Shown: one piece after another, positions 26,615 through 35,115 of the stretch
Position numbering within the stretch: the stretch's first letter is position 1
Layout of the letters: every line of letters begins with the position of its first letter
The notes under the pieces: model-generated
The model's input: the letters and a program-made list of their open reading frames with translations, nothing else
What the model was told of the DNA's origin: nothing
The model's database searches: none
Source: Urechis unicinctus
Lineage: Eukaryota; Annelida; Polychaeta; Xenopneusta; Urechidae
DNA: 64,000 nucleotides
Assembly (NCBI GenBank): GCA_034190875.2
Contig: CM067358.1
Span: 47,570,951-47,634,950, forward strand
Direction of reading: 5' to 3'
Translations under genes and position numbers: made by a program

Positions 26615-29600
26615 ACACACACAACCAACCCCCCCCCCCACACACACACACACACACCACATTTCACCCACACCACATTCCTCCACGGAACCCTGTTTAC
26701 GGGTCTCATATATTGCCATTGTTTGTCATTGCGTAATGCTGATTATTTCGTAATGGTAAATTGTGCTTTTTGTTAGCGAACAACGGTTGCACTTTATGAA
26801 TCACTGGTATGCCATTTCCGTCACATGTTCTATGTATACACGTGTCTTTTCTTTGTAATTAATATGTTTTTTCTTTTTGTTAAAAGGGTCGAGATTCGGG
26901 CTAAGTTTGACCTTGAACATAGAACAGTATGAATACATGAGAGGTCCTCAGAGTGATGCTGGAATAAAGGTAAACATTTACCTTAAAAACACGGAAAGAA
27001 TAAAAGAACACCTACATGGCAATGTTGTATCTCTGTGCTGCTTTTCGGGTTATTCATTAGAGTGACCTTGCTGTTGTCATGTAGATGTTTCTGCACGCCA
27101 AGCACGAACTCCCTCAGGTCCGTGACCTTGGTTTTGCTGTGTCACCAGGACTTCATTCATTGGTCGCCATCAGGCTTAATGAGGTCAGGTTATTATTGAC
27201 AAACATAGTTGATTAAAAGGTTGATTTTCTCTTACAAGATCACATCAAATACATAAAGTACTCATAAGGGGAATAAGGCACTTTTCCAAGGTCGGTCAAG
27301 CTACATTCAAATAAAGATCAAAAATGCATTACTTGGTAAGCCGATATTTTTGCTTTCTATGCTCATTTTGCAGTCTATTTTTGTCCGACATTAAACCAAA
27401 GAGTTTATAGCTACCAAGCTATAAACTCTTTCATTAAATCATCATCAAATATTATAATTATTGATTTCCAGGCCGAGAATCTGCGTCCTCCATGGGGAGA
27501 CTGCGCTGAGAAACCGCTCCGCTATTCGGATACGTACGTCTACTCCAAGTGTATGCGCGAGTGTGAGACGGATGGAATACTCTCCAAATGTCACTGCCGG
27601 GATGCCTACATGCCTGGCTACACTGATGGTATGTTGACTGAAGTCATCAGTGCTATTCTCCTTATCATTCCATATCACCTGTATCATCATGTACTGTCGT
27701 GTATAATCTTGGCAGTGCTAGAGCTGTATACGTCATAAACTCATGTGTAGACGTGACGTATCTTGGTTGATATGTAAAGCGGTTAATTCTTGACCAGCGG
27801 AGACTTGCTAGTGTTTGTATCGTTGTGTATTTGTTTATTTTTGTCAGAAAAGCCTCCTATATGCTCACTCAGCAAATACTTCTCCTGTGCCATACCTCAC
27901 ATCAGTAAGTTATCTTATTATTGTACCTTAGTGGAAAGTTTCTGTGGGATGAATAAGTGGAGATGACGGGATCCTTATAAAGGAAGGCACCTTAACTAAT
28001 ACTGAAGCATATTATTATCATAGAACGAAATTGCAATCATAAGAGTATCTCGTACCTTGTAATATATTTTTCAGATGCGCATATTTATATCAATATTCTA
28101 AAGCTTTCCACCATTTTCTAGGCTTTTATTTGGTATTTTATTATGCAACATCGCAATATACAATGTTGCATCATTTGGCAAACAATTTAATGTCGCTGTG
28201 CTTGACAGATTCCGTGAACTCAACCACCAAGCCATGTCCCTGCCCTAAGCCCTGTCACCAGACTATATTCGAACCTGCCCTTTCCCAGGCCGCTCTCTCC
28301 TACCTCTCAGTGGACAACATTCTCAGCGCCAACATCGACCAGCTCGTACATAAATACCACTCAGCTTTAGAAGCCCGTCAGCGCGTCGAACAAACCTTCG
28401 TCGAAGACTTATCATGGTTGAAAAACATCCAGAAACGCTACGTCGACCTTCGCCGATTTACTAAAACCTACCTGGGAGATTTCGACCGGTCGAGCTTTGC
28501 TAAAATCTGGACAGCGTCACAGACTTTGGTCGAGATATTCCGATCGGACATCAGGGAGTTGATGGGGGATGTCCCTCACCACCTGGCGGCGTACAGACGC
28601 GAATTCGCTGGTCCCGTTGAACAGATGGTTGTGTACCAGGCTGACTTGACAAAGACAATGCAGTCTGTGAGTCAAGTGCTCGGCGGTATTTTTGACAGGG
28701 ACGAAATCGACGAAGCAGCTGTGGACATCCTGCGCCCTCTACTGGACGCCGCGCACCTCAGAGGCGCTCTAGCGACCGCAAGCTACAAAGTGGGTGTGAT
28801 TGAATTGATTTATGTATTGATATGGATGTAAAAGGAACTACTTTGTTGATAAAATGCAATAGAGGGGTGAATTTGACGTGCCTCATATGAAATGGTCGGA
28901 TGTAGCGAGTTGATGCTGCGGTTACTGCAGAAATTCTGGGGGACTCTGAATCCGCCCGGAAATGGCAACACCGGAAGCGAATCTTCGCAGTACCTTCCGC
29001 GTCATTTCACTGTGACCAACCGAGGCTGCAGCAACTTGCTGGGGCGGATGTCACAGGAACTGGATTGGCTGACACAAAACATCTCCGGCTACCGTGATGT
29101 ACATATACGTTCCCTAAACCACCCTGTTTGGTGTGCTTTCTGGCGGGAAATTAATTGTCATTTCTATGCAAGAATAATAAGCGTGGATTTTACTGGTTTC
29201 AGAATGACCCAGTTTCAAGGAACGCCTCTGTCGACGATCGCAGGACGATGACGACGATTTTACTGGAAAGCGTGACGGCGTACACTGAAAATTCCGACGG
29301 TGTCGCCACGTGTCTTAGCGAATACCGAGATGCCTTAAGTCAACTGGAAGAGTGGACGAATGACGCTGAAGCGCTCGCCTCAAGTTACATGGAAGAAGAA
29401 TTCTCCTCGAACATCTTTAATTACACGGACGAAATCTCTGAAATCGAAATTGACGAGCAGTCAGTGGACCAATTGCTTTACGATTACGCCCACGCCGAGA
29501 TCTCGCGCCTGGACATGCTAAATCATTTCGACCCTGAAGGCCGCAGTTCCGACGTGCATGCGCACATAACAAGTTTCATTGGCAAAATCGAATCGCGCCT

Positions 29601-30709
29601 TACTAGTCCCTTACGAAAACGAATAGACAATGCCCACAAAGATTTACTGACCTTTTACAAAGCCGCTTTCCAGCGTGCTTGTCTATTTGAGAAATTTATT
29701 GGCGAAAATGCATTTTATACAAAGGCAGCTAACATGAAAATCTGGCAGCTTCCGCGGCCCAATCTGGAGCATCCAACTCGATTCGCTGAAACGGCACGCG
29801 AATTTTGGCGAGTTTGGAATCGCGATGTAACGATCAATAATTTTGCTACCAATGTGGCCGGGCGATATATCGAGGAAGGTCTGGATTCCTTTTGTCGACC
29901 TTTGGTGAATATTATTGAAGATTTTGACGACCAATTGATAGTCTCAAGACAGAAGCTTCTGATGGCGCTGGAAGCCGTGACAGATGTCGAGAAAGATTAC
30001 ATCAAACTCCGCGCCATAGATCATCTCTTCATACTGTGAGACCAACTGATTTCGTATAATCTGACCTACTTAAATAAATAACCCCGATTTTAAGCTGCCA
30101 GAGGTTATTGAAACTCAATTTCAGTAGTCGATCAGGGGTCATGATATAAATATGTGATTGTGGGTGTGTTGCAGGAAGAATTTTCTGAACATGGATGTAT
30201 ATTTTGCCCAGTTGAAACATCAGAATGTTAAGCAGCAGGAAGCATATAGTGTCACCCAGTTCCTCGGTAGGTGTAAGACATTACAAAGCAGGGATGCTGA
30301 AATCAATCTGGAAATAAACGTTTTTGTCAGTTTCAACATTCTGAATGATTTCAAATAACATGAACCTGCATTATACACATAGAATGTTTTTTAAACATTC
30401 GAGATACTTGCGTTTTTGTCAAAACAAACAATATTGTGAATTTCAGGTGATATTGGAGGTTTTATGGGATTGCTGCTCGGCGGAAGTGTCCTCACTATGT
30501 TTGAACTCTTTGACCTCGTTGCATTTCACCTGCTAAAGAACCTCTTCCGGTCCGGCGTTCCTAACGGCAAGAGCGAGAACGACCCGGATGATCAAAAATC
30601 CATGGCTGATTCTGGTCTGAATTGTGTCACCCCCGGCCTGACGCCAGATAAGGACCGAGACAGAAATATGGTATTGATGCAACGGTATTTAATACTTAGC
30701 ATCTACTAG
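15926..30709 (+). CDS. Giant multidomain DEG/ENaC-family sodium channel subunit, about 30 exons
   Basis: I joined exons wherever an AG acceptor, a GT donor and the reading phase agreed. From the TM1 exon to the stop at 30707-30709, 29 exons chain without a phase conflict and give about 2,003 codons; an N-terminal exon at 15926-16025 is less certain. The family forms trimeric cation channels with two membrane helices and a large ectodomain. Diagnostic parts seen are TM1 followed by [10 protein letters not shown], the GLCYMFNSG segment, [18 protein letters not shown] and TM2 with [15 protein letters not shown], including the G-x-S filter. Usual family length is 500-700 residues. The excess is about 1,080 residues of PAN-like, MAM, kringle and LDLa modules in the finger region and about 510 unrecognised residues before TM2. 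The exon joins are inference from sequence; the family call is firm. The ligand, partners and cell type are unknown. Confidence 0.9.
16410..16635. repeat. Minisatellite, 54-55 bp unit, four copies
   Basis: The marker gaaacacgatcagttgacg recurs at about 54-55 bp spacing near 16418, 16472, 16527 and 16581, each followed by a tagtccaca block. It forms the inner end of the right inverted-repeat arm. It lies in the intron after the proposed first coding exon. Confidence 0.88.
16585..16876 (-). repeat. Inverted-repeat arm, right
   Basis: The reverse complement of this segment matches 12908-13185. Its outer end is ggctgaatgattcacg. I see no clear target duplication at the outer ends. Confidence 0.85.
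17435..17602 (+). CDS. DEG/ENaC TM1 exon
   Basis: Acceptor ctccag, donor aa|gttggt (weak, but it is the donor that keeps phase with the next exon). It encodes TM1 ([18 protein letters not shown]) and then palm strand beta-1 with [14 protein letters not shown], one of the most conserved segments of the family. An alternative acceptor at 17420 would add four codons. The upstream join is unresolved. Confidence 0.93.
17951..18027 (+). CDS. DEG/ENaC post-beta-1 exon
   Basis: A 77-bp exon with acceptor cattgcag and donor cgcag|gtatg. It takes two bases from the TM1 exon to complete Lys and ends in phase 1. It encodes [20 protein letters not shown], the start of the finger region after beta-1. It has no ATG and is too short for simple ORF finding; phase agreement on both sides supports it. 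Confidence 0.75.
18467..18715 (+). CDS. PAN/apple-like module 1 exon
   Basis: A single phase 1-1 exon of 83 codons, acceptor gtcaccag, donor gcgaag|gtcag. It has a PAN/apple-like cysteine layout: VCQLAC, seven residues, [15 protein letters not shown] and a closing FRRKQC. PAN modules bind proteins or glycans extracellularly. The gene frame opens from 18467, although its first ATG is late in the exon. The longer minus-strand ORF over 18460-18708 is its shadow. The domain name is by pattern only; MANSC-like domains are an alternative. Confidence 0.75.
19079..19911 (+). CDS. MAM domain 1 (three exons)
   Basis: Exons are 19079-19228, 19449-19564 and 19695-19911, with phases 1-1, 1-0 and 0-1. The order [42 protein letters not shown], then [10 protein letters not shown] is the full MAM signature. 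MAM domains mediate extracellular protein-protein adhesion. The complete module enters and leaves in phase 1. Confidence 0.93.
20027..20293 (+). CDS. Kringle domain exon
   Basis: One phase 1-1 exon of 89 codons. It shows the kringle order: [39 protein letters not shown], then YCDIPYC. The six kringle cysteines are present, as is the RNPD-x-PWC core. The segment between CQPW and FCRNP is somewhat longer than in plasminogen kringles. Kringles bind proteases and other proteins through lysine pockets. I know of no other DEG/ENaC with a kringle. Confidence 0.95.
20640..20750 (+). CDS. LDL-receptor class A repeat 1 exon
   Basis: A phase 1-1 exon of 37 codons with the six-cysteine LDLa pattern: [20 protein letters not shown], then [12 protein letters not shown] and GC. 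The acidic Ca2+-binding [12 protein letters not shown] box is intact, so the repeat should fold. Confidence 0.95.
20892..21747 (+). CDS. MAM domain 2 (two exons)
   Basis: Exons are 20892-21002 and 21385-21747, both phase 1-1. The start reads [14 protein letters not shown] and continues [14 protein letters not shown]. The second exon has [27 protein letters not shown] and [11 protein letters not shown], and closes with [13 protein letters not shown] Gly-poor variant of the MAM C-terminus, but the order is right. Confidence 0.85.
22009..22275 (+). CDS. Ser/Thr/Asn-rich linker exon
   Basis: A phase 1-1 exon of 89 codons between MAM 2 and the second PAN-like module. It has many N-x-S/T sequons ([20 protein letters not shown]) and repeated Thr/Ser/Ala, suggesting a glycosylated stalk, then [11 protein letters not shown]. 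No domain recognised. The acceptor is tcatacag and the donor gcagg|gtgag. Confidence 0.75.
22506..22745 (+). CDS. PAN/apple-like module 2 exon
   Basis: A phase 1-1 exon of 80 codons with the run [48 protein letters not shown] and GGWDVWIIE. The cysteine spacing and the closing aromatic strand resemble PAN/apple or MANSC-type modules and parallel the module at 18467-18715. Domain family by pattern only. Confidence 0.72.
22841..23803 (+). CDS. MAM domain 3 (three exons) with a polyasparagine tract
   Basis: Exons are 22841-23031, 23207-23340 and 23599-23803, phases 1-1, 1-0 and 0-1, the same pattern as MAM 1. It opens [16 protein letters not shown], has [38 protein letters not shown] and closes [12 protein letters not shown]. 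An (AAC)n run near 22960-22985 encodes about eight Asn inside the domain, followed by NST sequons; this repeat is likely to vary in length between individuals. Confidence 0.88.
23860..24510. repeat. Large (GA)n microsatellite in an intron
   Basis: About 650 bp of interrupted GA repeats between the MAM 3 and MAM 4 exons. The many ORFs on both strands (RERER or SLSLS peptides) are artefacts. A fragment resembling the end of the preceding exon is embedded at 23960-24018. Confidence 0.95.
23960..24018 (+). repeat. Partial copy of the MAM 3 exon end inside the GA tract
   Basis: It matches exon positions 23741-23792 (tggtgtccaatagc, then tcggctttgatagcattcga, then gaaggagcatg) with a 7-base insertion after tccaatagc. 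It is flanked by GA repeats on both sides. Confidence 0.92.
24589..25352 (+). CDS. MAM domain 4 (two exons)
   Basis: Exons are 24589-24702 and 24954-25352, both phase 1-1. Start: [20 protein letters not shown] with KWIRSK. The second exon has [32 protein letters not shown] and [15 protein letters not shown] complete MAM with the expected DNFT/E-type start and IDDV end. Confidence 0.92.
25480..25593 (+). CDS. LDL-receptor class A repeat 2 exon
   Basis: A phase 1-1 exon of 38 codons: [20 protein letters not shown], then [15 protein letters not shown]. Six cysteines and an acidic box are present, though EMGEDES is a slightly altered Ca2+ box. This is the last shuffled module before the channel core resumes. 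Confidence 0.93.
26122..26419 (+). CDS. DEG/ENaC core resumes: GH and GLCYMFNS exons
   Basis: Exon 26122-26188 (67 bp, no ATG, phase 1-2) encodes [19 protein letters not shown]. It joins in phase to 26301-26419, which encodes [27 protein letters not shown]. The Y-x-R-x-GH and C-x4-GE-x-C spacing and GxCYxFN are hallmarks of ASIC-like ectodomains. Seeing them directly after the LDLa exon places the module array within the finger region. Confidence 0.93.
26569..26657. repeat. Poly-C and (CA)n microsatellite
   Basis: Runs of 10-17 C alternating with (ca)n in an intron of the channel gene. ORFs here are artefacts. Confidence 0.95.
26887..27183 (+). CDS. DEG/ENaC palm-domain exons
   Basis: Exons are 26887-26969 (phase 1-0) and 27085-27183 (phase 0-0). 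They encode [15 protein letters not shown] and SDAGIK, then [33 protein letters not shown]. This matches the conserved order GLxLxLN ... G(I/V)K(V/M)xxH ... P ... V.PG ... of the palm. Confidence 0.9.
27398..27431. other. Perfect 15-bp stem, 4-base loop, intronic hairpin
   Basis: aaagagtttatagct pairs exactly with agctataaactcttt around the loop acca. It lies about 40 bases upstream of the acceptor for the exon at 27472, so it could affect splicing, or mark a MITE relic. Confidence 0.9.
27472..27904 (+). CDS. DEG/ENaC thumb cysteine-rich exons
   Basis: Exons are 27472-27628 (phase 0-1) and 27848-27904 (57 bp, phase 1-1). They encode [42 protein letters not shown] and then [17 protein letters not shown]. 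The P-W-G-D-C start, the C-x3-C ... C-x-C ladder and YMP are classic for the thumb disulphide ladder. Confidence 0.94.
28209..30035 (+). CDS. CPCPKPC exon followed by a 510-residue unrecognised helical insert (three exons)
   Basis: Exons are 28209-28789 (phase 1-0), 28931-29098 (0-0) and 29203-30035 (0-2). The first opens [20 protein letters not shown], the last cysteine motif of the DEG/ENaC thumb. In ordinary family members TM2 follows about 50-80 residues later. Here about 510 residues intervene, rich in Glu, Leu, Arg, Lys and Ala with few Pro or Gly and many heptad-like stretches (for example [20 protein letters not shown] and [18 protein letters not shown]). It looks alpha-helical, possibly coiled coil. 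I recognise no domain. It stays open and in phase across three exons, so it is coding and not an intron read through. Cellular side: extracellular by topology. Confidence 0.85.
30175..30709 (+). CDS. DEG/ENaC pre-TM2 and TM2 exons with C-terminus
   Basis: Exons are 30175-30266 (phase 2-1) and 30447-30709 (ends in tag). They encode [40 protein letters not shown] and [19 protein letters not shown], then a short polar cytoplasmic tail of about 55 residues. GGS is the G-x-S selectivity filter and ELFDLV follows as in ASICs. I see no PPxY ubiquitin-ligase motif. A cryptic donor atg|gtattg at 30670 could splice to further exons instead of reaching this stop. Confidence 0.93.
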
Positions 30710-31202
30710 GCATTGACAATGGGAAGTTATTATGGGGTGTGTATGTGGGGGGGGAGTATCATATTCCATGCAGCTTGCTGAGTAACAAATGCACTCATGG
30801 CAAAGATATCATTCGAACAATGTCATATTACCTTCTTACTGGCCCAGCTAGTCTTTGTACAGACAATGATATCATATATAGGAGCATTCCAAGGTATATA
30901 TATGCTGTACAATACAACATGTGATGGATAACACGAAGCTCTAAATGGTAATTCGGAGGAGAGAGCAGGCACTGGTTAGCGTTTATATGTCAAGGCACGT
31001 CAAGTGTCCGCCAGAATTATTTAATATGTCGATAGACACATTTATACACCATAAGATATTAGTTGAAATATGAATATATATAACTGTCGCACATATTTTA
31101 ATATATAATGTGTGTCATATTTAGAAGCCACACTGGCTATCATTTTGTTCCTAGTTCGCTGTTGTGTTACATTTACGTTTTGGATGCGTCGCCATGCTTC
31201 CG

Positions 31203-31204
<2 letters not shown>
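30710..31204. other. 3' flank, no gene seen
   Basis: No canonical aataaa is evident close to the stop of the channel gene; the true 3' end is undetermined. Confidence 0.4.
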
Positions 31205-31289
<85 letters not shown>

Positions 31290-31290
31290 T

Positions 31291-31335
<45 letters not shown>

Positions 31336-31351
31336 CATATATATATATATA

Positions 31352-31405
<54 letters not shown>
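31205..31405. repeat. (TA)n microsatellite, about 200 bp
   Basis: Nearly pure TA with a few TAGA, TACA and TCTA interruptions. The YIYIY ORFs are artefacts. Confidence 0.97.
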
Positions 31406-31409
<4 letters not shown>

Positions 31410-32247
31410 TTATCTGTAGTTGTATTTACACTGTTCATCGTTCGTGAGTATTTATCCAGAACTGTTAATTTACACATCTTCATTTATCGACGGTCATAGG
31501 GTTTCGCTCGACCGGAGTCCAGCTGATTGGCAGTGATAGATGCAAATAAAAGTTGTGTGTCTAACTCAGCTTATTTCCTACAATAGACAAGGAGCTTTCA
31601 ACTAATAAGATATGTGAAAACGTCATTCATGTCACGTCTTAACTGTTATTACGTAAGTTAGACCGAGAGAGCTTGGTTCCGCGTCGCCCATTTCAGGCCA
31701 ATGTTCTAAGTACTTCTCTAAGTTCCATAGCGGTTAACTTCACTGACAAAGCACTGTTCTGCTTCGGTGAATAGGTTATCATCGCCGATATTTATTCGTT
31801 TACGGTCAGTCTATTATCCCGGCTGTGTTCTTGTACTCTGATGTGAACTGTGTCCTTCGATGTGTGTCTTTCCTCAAAATATTCCAACTAATTATTAACA
31901 GATATTGGTGAGGTGATTGATTTTGTATTTTATTCTGCGGCAGACACGTATGTTTTGTGGATAATAATAATTTCAATATTCTTCACAATACAAAGAAATT
32001 GGGAAAGGTGGCTTTCAGATTCTAAAGAAGATGTCATGGCTAATTGGTCTTATGTTAATGATCAATCCATAAAAATTTGGGAACGATGTGGATGTTTCGA
32101 AGTTCGATGGTCGCGTGCGAGGTGATGCAATGTTGACAGTTACATCTAGCGGCGGTGTGTGCCCCTAGCAAGTATCATTTTATTTGATCTCGTAATTGTG
32201 CACCCTGGTCTTGCATGAATATACCATGGTCCATGAATGGGGTGACG
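31406..32247. other. No gene seen
   Basis: A 70-codon ORF at 31913-32125 has a hydrophobic segment but no recognisable domain or splice context. Otherwise empty. Confidence 0.4.
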
Positions 32248-32253
32248 TCAATT

Positions 32254-32533
32254 CCCCGGGGGGGGGGCACTTGGCCTTATTCTGGATAGGGGTGTGCCGC
32301 GGGACCTAAAAAACCCGTACCCGTCGTACAAGGTCAAAATGGCCAAAAAGCATACCCCGTCGTACAAGGTATTATGCGAATGTATAACCCGTCGTACACA
32401 TTAAACCTGAAAAACATACCCCGTCGTACAAGTATGAGGCCAAAAAACCCGTCGTACAAGTCGAGAGGCCGAAAAAACATACCCCGTCGCGCGGCACATA
32501 TATACACTTAAGTGCCCCCCCCCCCCCCCGGGG
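32254..32533. mobile_element. 280-bp MITE-like element with C/G-run termini
   Basis: Terminal inverted repeats are CCCC plus a G-run plus cactt at the left and aagtg plus a C-run plus gggg at the right. It is flanked on both sides by tcaatt (32248-32253 and 32534-32539), a likely 6-bp target duplication. The interior repeats the phrase ccgtcgtaca at least five times, mostly in the form aaacataccccgtcgtacaa. No coding capacity. Family unknown. Confidence 0.8.
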
Positions 32534-32539
32534 TCAATT

Positions 32540-33925
32540 CGTTTCTCCGTGTGAAGAGCTCTATAGCTATGTAGTATATTACGTCCTGTTCTCGGGGTTT
32601 GCGTTCTTCGGGTCCCATTTATTTCTTCATACACGACCAATCGGTCAATATTTTCTACTTATCGCTACAATAACTGACCTGTTGGTCAATACTTATTGAT
32701 ATATTAAATGATACCATGAAGCTAATCCGTGATCAGGTCCGTAAGAGCAGCACACACTGGCCAGTCATGGTTCCATCGTATAATTAAGAGCTCTCGCTTA
32801 ACGTTCTGTCAGTGATCCACTTAAGCCAAGCCTCGTTGACTTTTCTGCTTTGAGACAACTTTAGATATAAAGAACGAAAACCAGACTCTCTGGACAATTA
32901 AGTCTAGGACTGTAGTGAGCATGCTTCAGAAACGATCCCGTAAGCTTCAATATATTTGTGTGTATTGTTCATTCAGCGACTTACGCCAGTCGTCAATAGC
33001 CAGAATCGACCAACCTTCTTATGGTGAGCCAGTCAGGTCAAATCGGTAATAAAATCTTGATTTCTAGATGATTTATAAATATTTGTTTTATATTATTTTA
33101 TTGTATTAGCTTGGCTCTGATCCGAGCTGACGGTGTTCCATGGATCCAACTGAATAGATGGACTCCTGGACGCGCGAGCATCGAACTTTCATAACTGCCC
33201 AGTGCTTTTACGGTGAATATCTTCAACAGCCCGCTACAACATTATTGAAACATTCGTCTTCTCTCATCTCTGACGTCATGATTCGGTTCTATGTTGCAAT
33301 CGTTGGTGAATTTAACTAACGCATACAGTAATGCATAAATGTTTATCTGTAAAAAAGCCATACAACTTGTGCTGCGAATAATGACTCGAATAACATATAC
33401 AACAAGATGACGATGAAAGTTGATACTTGCCATTTGTTAGGTCAGCAAATAACTAACAGTGCCAACAATGTTAAATATATTTATCACAGTCGCACATTTA
33501 CAATTGCATATAACATCACAATAGAAGCACAGTAACATCGAACATCTTTTTGGTTGCAGCAAATAACACACACAAAATGGTTAATTAACTTATCTACTCA
33601 ACCGTTCATTATTTAATAATCCAACAAGATGGAATTATCACAGTCACTTTAAAATATATCCTTGAAGACATAATCACAGTTATTAGATATTTTGGTATCA
33701 CAGATGCATTGCAGCAGACTTATAAATGCTGCCATTTTAGTAAAAGAAATAGTAAATAATATCACAGATAATAAAGTGAGCTGTATAAAATCAACACCAC
33801 AATGACAAGATTATTTGCACAATATTGGTTGAAAAGTTACAAAGCCAAGGATTGATTATCGAGACTACAATGTGCTGTTAGTTTGGGTGTGTGGAAAACG
33901 TCCTCATATTTTAAAAAGTACGATA
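32540..33925. other. No gene seen
   Basis: AT-rich flank downstream of innexin A. Several scattered atcacag words occur between 33480 and 33770 without clear periodicity. Confidence 0.4.
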
Positions 33926-35115
33926 TTACACATCCGCTATCTCACTCTTTTTCGTGTAACTTGGTGGATTCGTTTTGTAATAATCCCAGAGTTCGGCAGT
34001 AAGTTCGGATGCAGCCAAGTCACTTGCATTTATCGAAAGAAGCTTCAATACTAAAACCCCATCGTTACGGAGATAATCAAACACGAATCGTCTTGTGGTT
34101 TTCTTATCCTCACCCCGTCCGATCTTATCCATGTAGCGTAGATGCCGCCGGATGTATTCGAGCTGATCCCGACGAAAAAATGTCCTGGCGATCCAGGAGA
34201 TGAGGTTGAGCCCCGTATGATGCAGACGATGACCAGCCAGAACCAGATGACCATGAAAACTTTCTCGTTGAAGAAGTTGATGGGAAGGACGCATTGTACT
34301 GTATGCCGATGGATGTTACCTAGCTGCCGCACGTGGAAATCACAGAGCGTCACGCGCGGGAAAAGTCGCGAGGCCGGCCATTCCTCGTTTCGTGCCATAT
34401 ACTTAAGAATCTCAATTCCATAAAAATGATATTCATCCCCAAGAAAGAGATCCAGGAGGAATAGTTGACATACAGCGTTCACGAAGTACAGTATTTTATG
34501 GGTAATGTAAAGTGAGACGAGATAATTTCCATATTTGCGGCCGCAGAGAATTCGGCATCGTTTGTCGATGTAATGTTTGATTCGCGACCAGCATCCGTGC
34601 GTGTAGTCGCGATAATGGCCCAGAAAGCGATCCATTTGTCTCATCATATACCGAAGAGTTTTCTCTTTATTTTCGTTGTCATGGAGACCACGTCCGGCCT
34701 GTACCACATTCGCAATCTCTACTCCAGAACGGGGACTCAGTGAACGCCAAAATAAACATGGCAAGTAAAACATGATGGCTTGGAATAGCAGGATCATTGG
34801 TACCCACTGGTAGTACGTGATCATTCTCCGCGGAACTTCCGGCTTCGGGATATCCTCGTCGAAATTCTTATAATACGTATTTGATACGTAACACACTTTG
34901 TTCGTATATTCGGCGTAATTCGACGTGAAATGACCCGGCACCCAACAGTGGATTTGGTCACCGACGTATTGTTTCGTTGTCACTAAGATCGAGAACATGA
35001 CGAAGACGATGATGGTCGTGCTATGGTTGAGACGGTCGACGAAGTCGTCGTCATGTTTTGTGTTCGTGTTTCCGCTCAGGCCGAGCGGGGAGAGGAAGGC
35101 TAGAAGCTTAGACAT
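33926..35115 (-). CDS. Innexin A (gap-junction or hemichannel protein), one apparent frameshift
   Basis: Start ATG is at 35115 and the stop at 33928-33926, about 396 residues in one exon. Innexins form protostome gap junctions and nonjunctional channels. Seen in order: QYVGDQIHCW with the first extracellular-loop cysteines, the innexin signature YYQWVPMILLFQAIMFYLP, TM3, then FPRVTLCDFHVRQLGN and HTVQCVLPIN of loop 2, then TM4. At 34211-34214 (cccc on the plus strand) the frame breaks within TM4, and the correct C-terminus (SWIARTFFRRDQLEYIRRHL) continues in another frame. One extra base in that run would restore a TM4 of exactly the same length as in innexin B. This could be a sequencing or assembly indel or a genuine pseudogenising mutation; the otherwise clean ORF favours the former. 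Its relative innexin B lies on the opposite strand 18 kb away. Confidence 0.92.

Noticed and set aside
31042-31483. Tyr/Ile repeat ORFs, also at 44710-45032
   Set aside because: They read (TA)n tracts on both strands.
34142-34423. 93-codon plus-strand ORF
   Set aside because: Shadow of innexin A.
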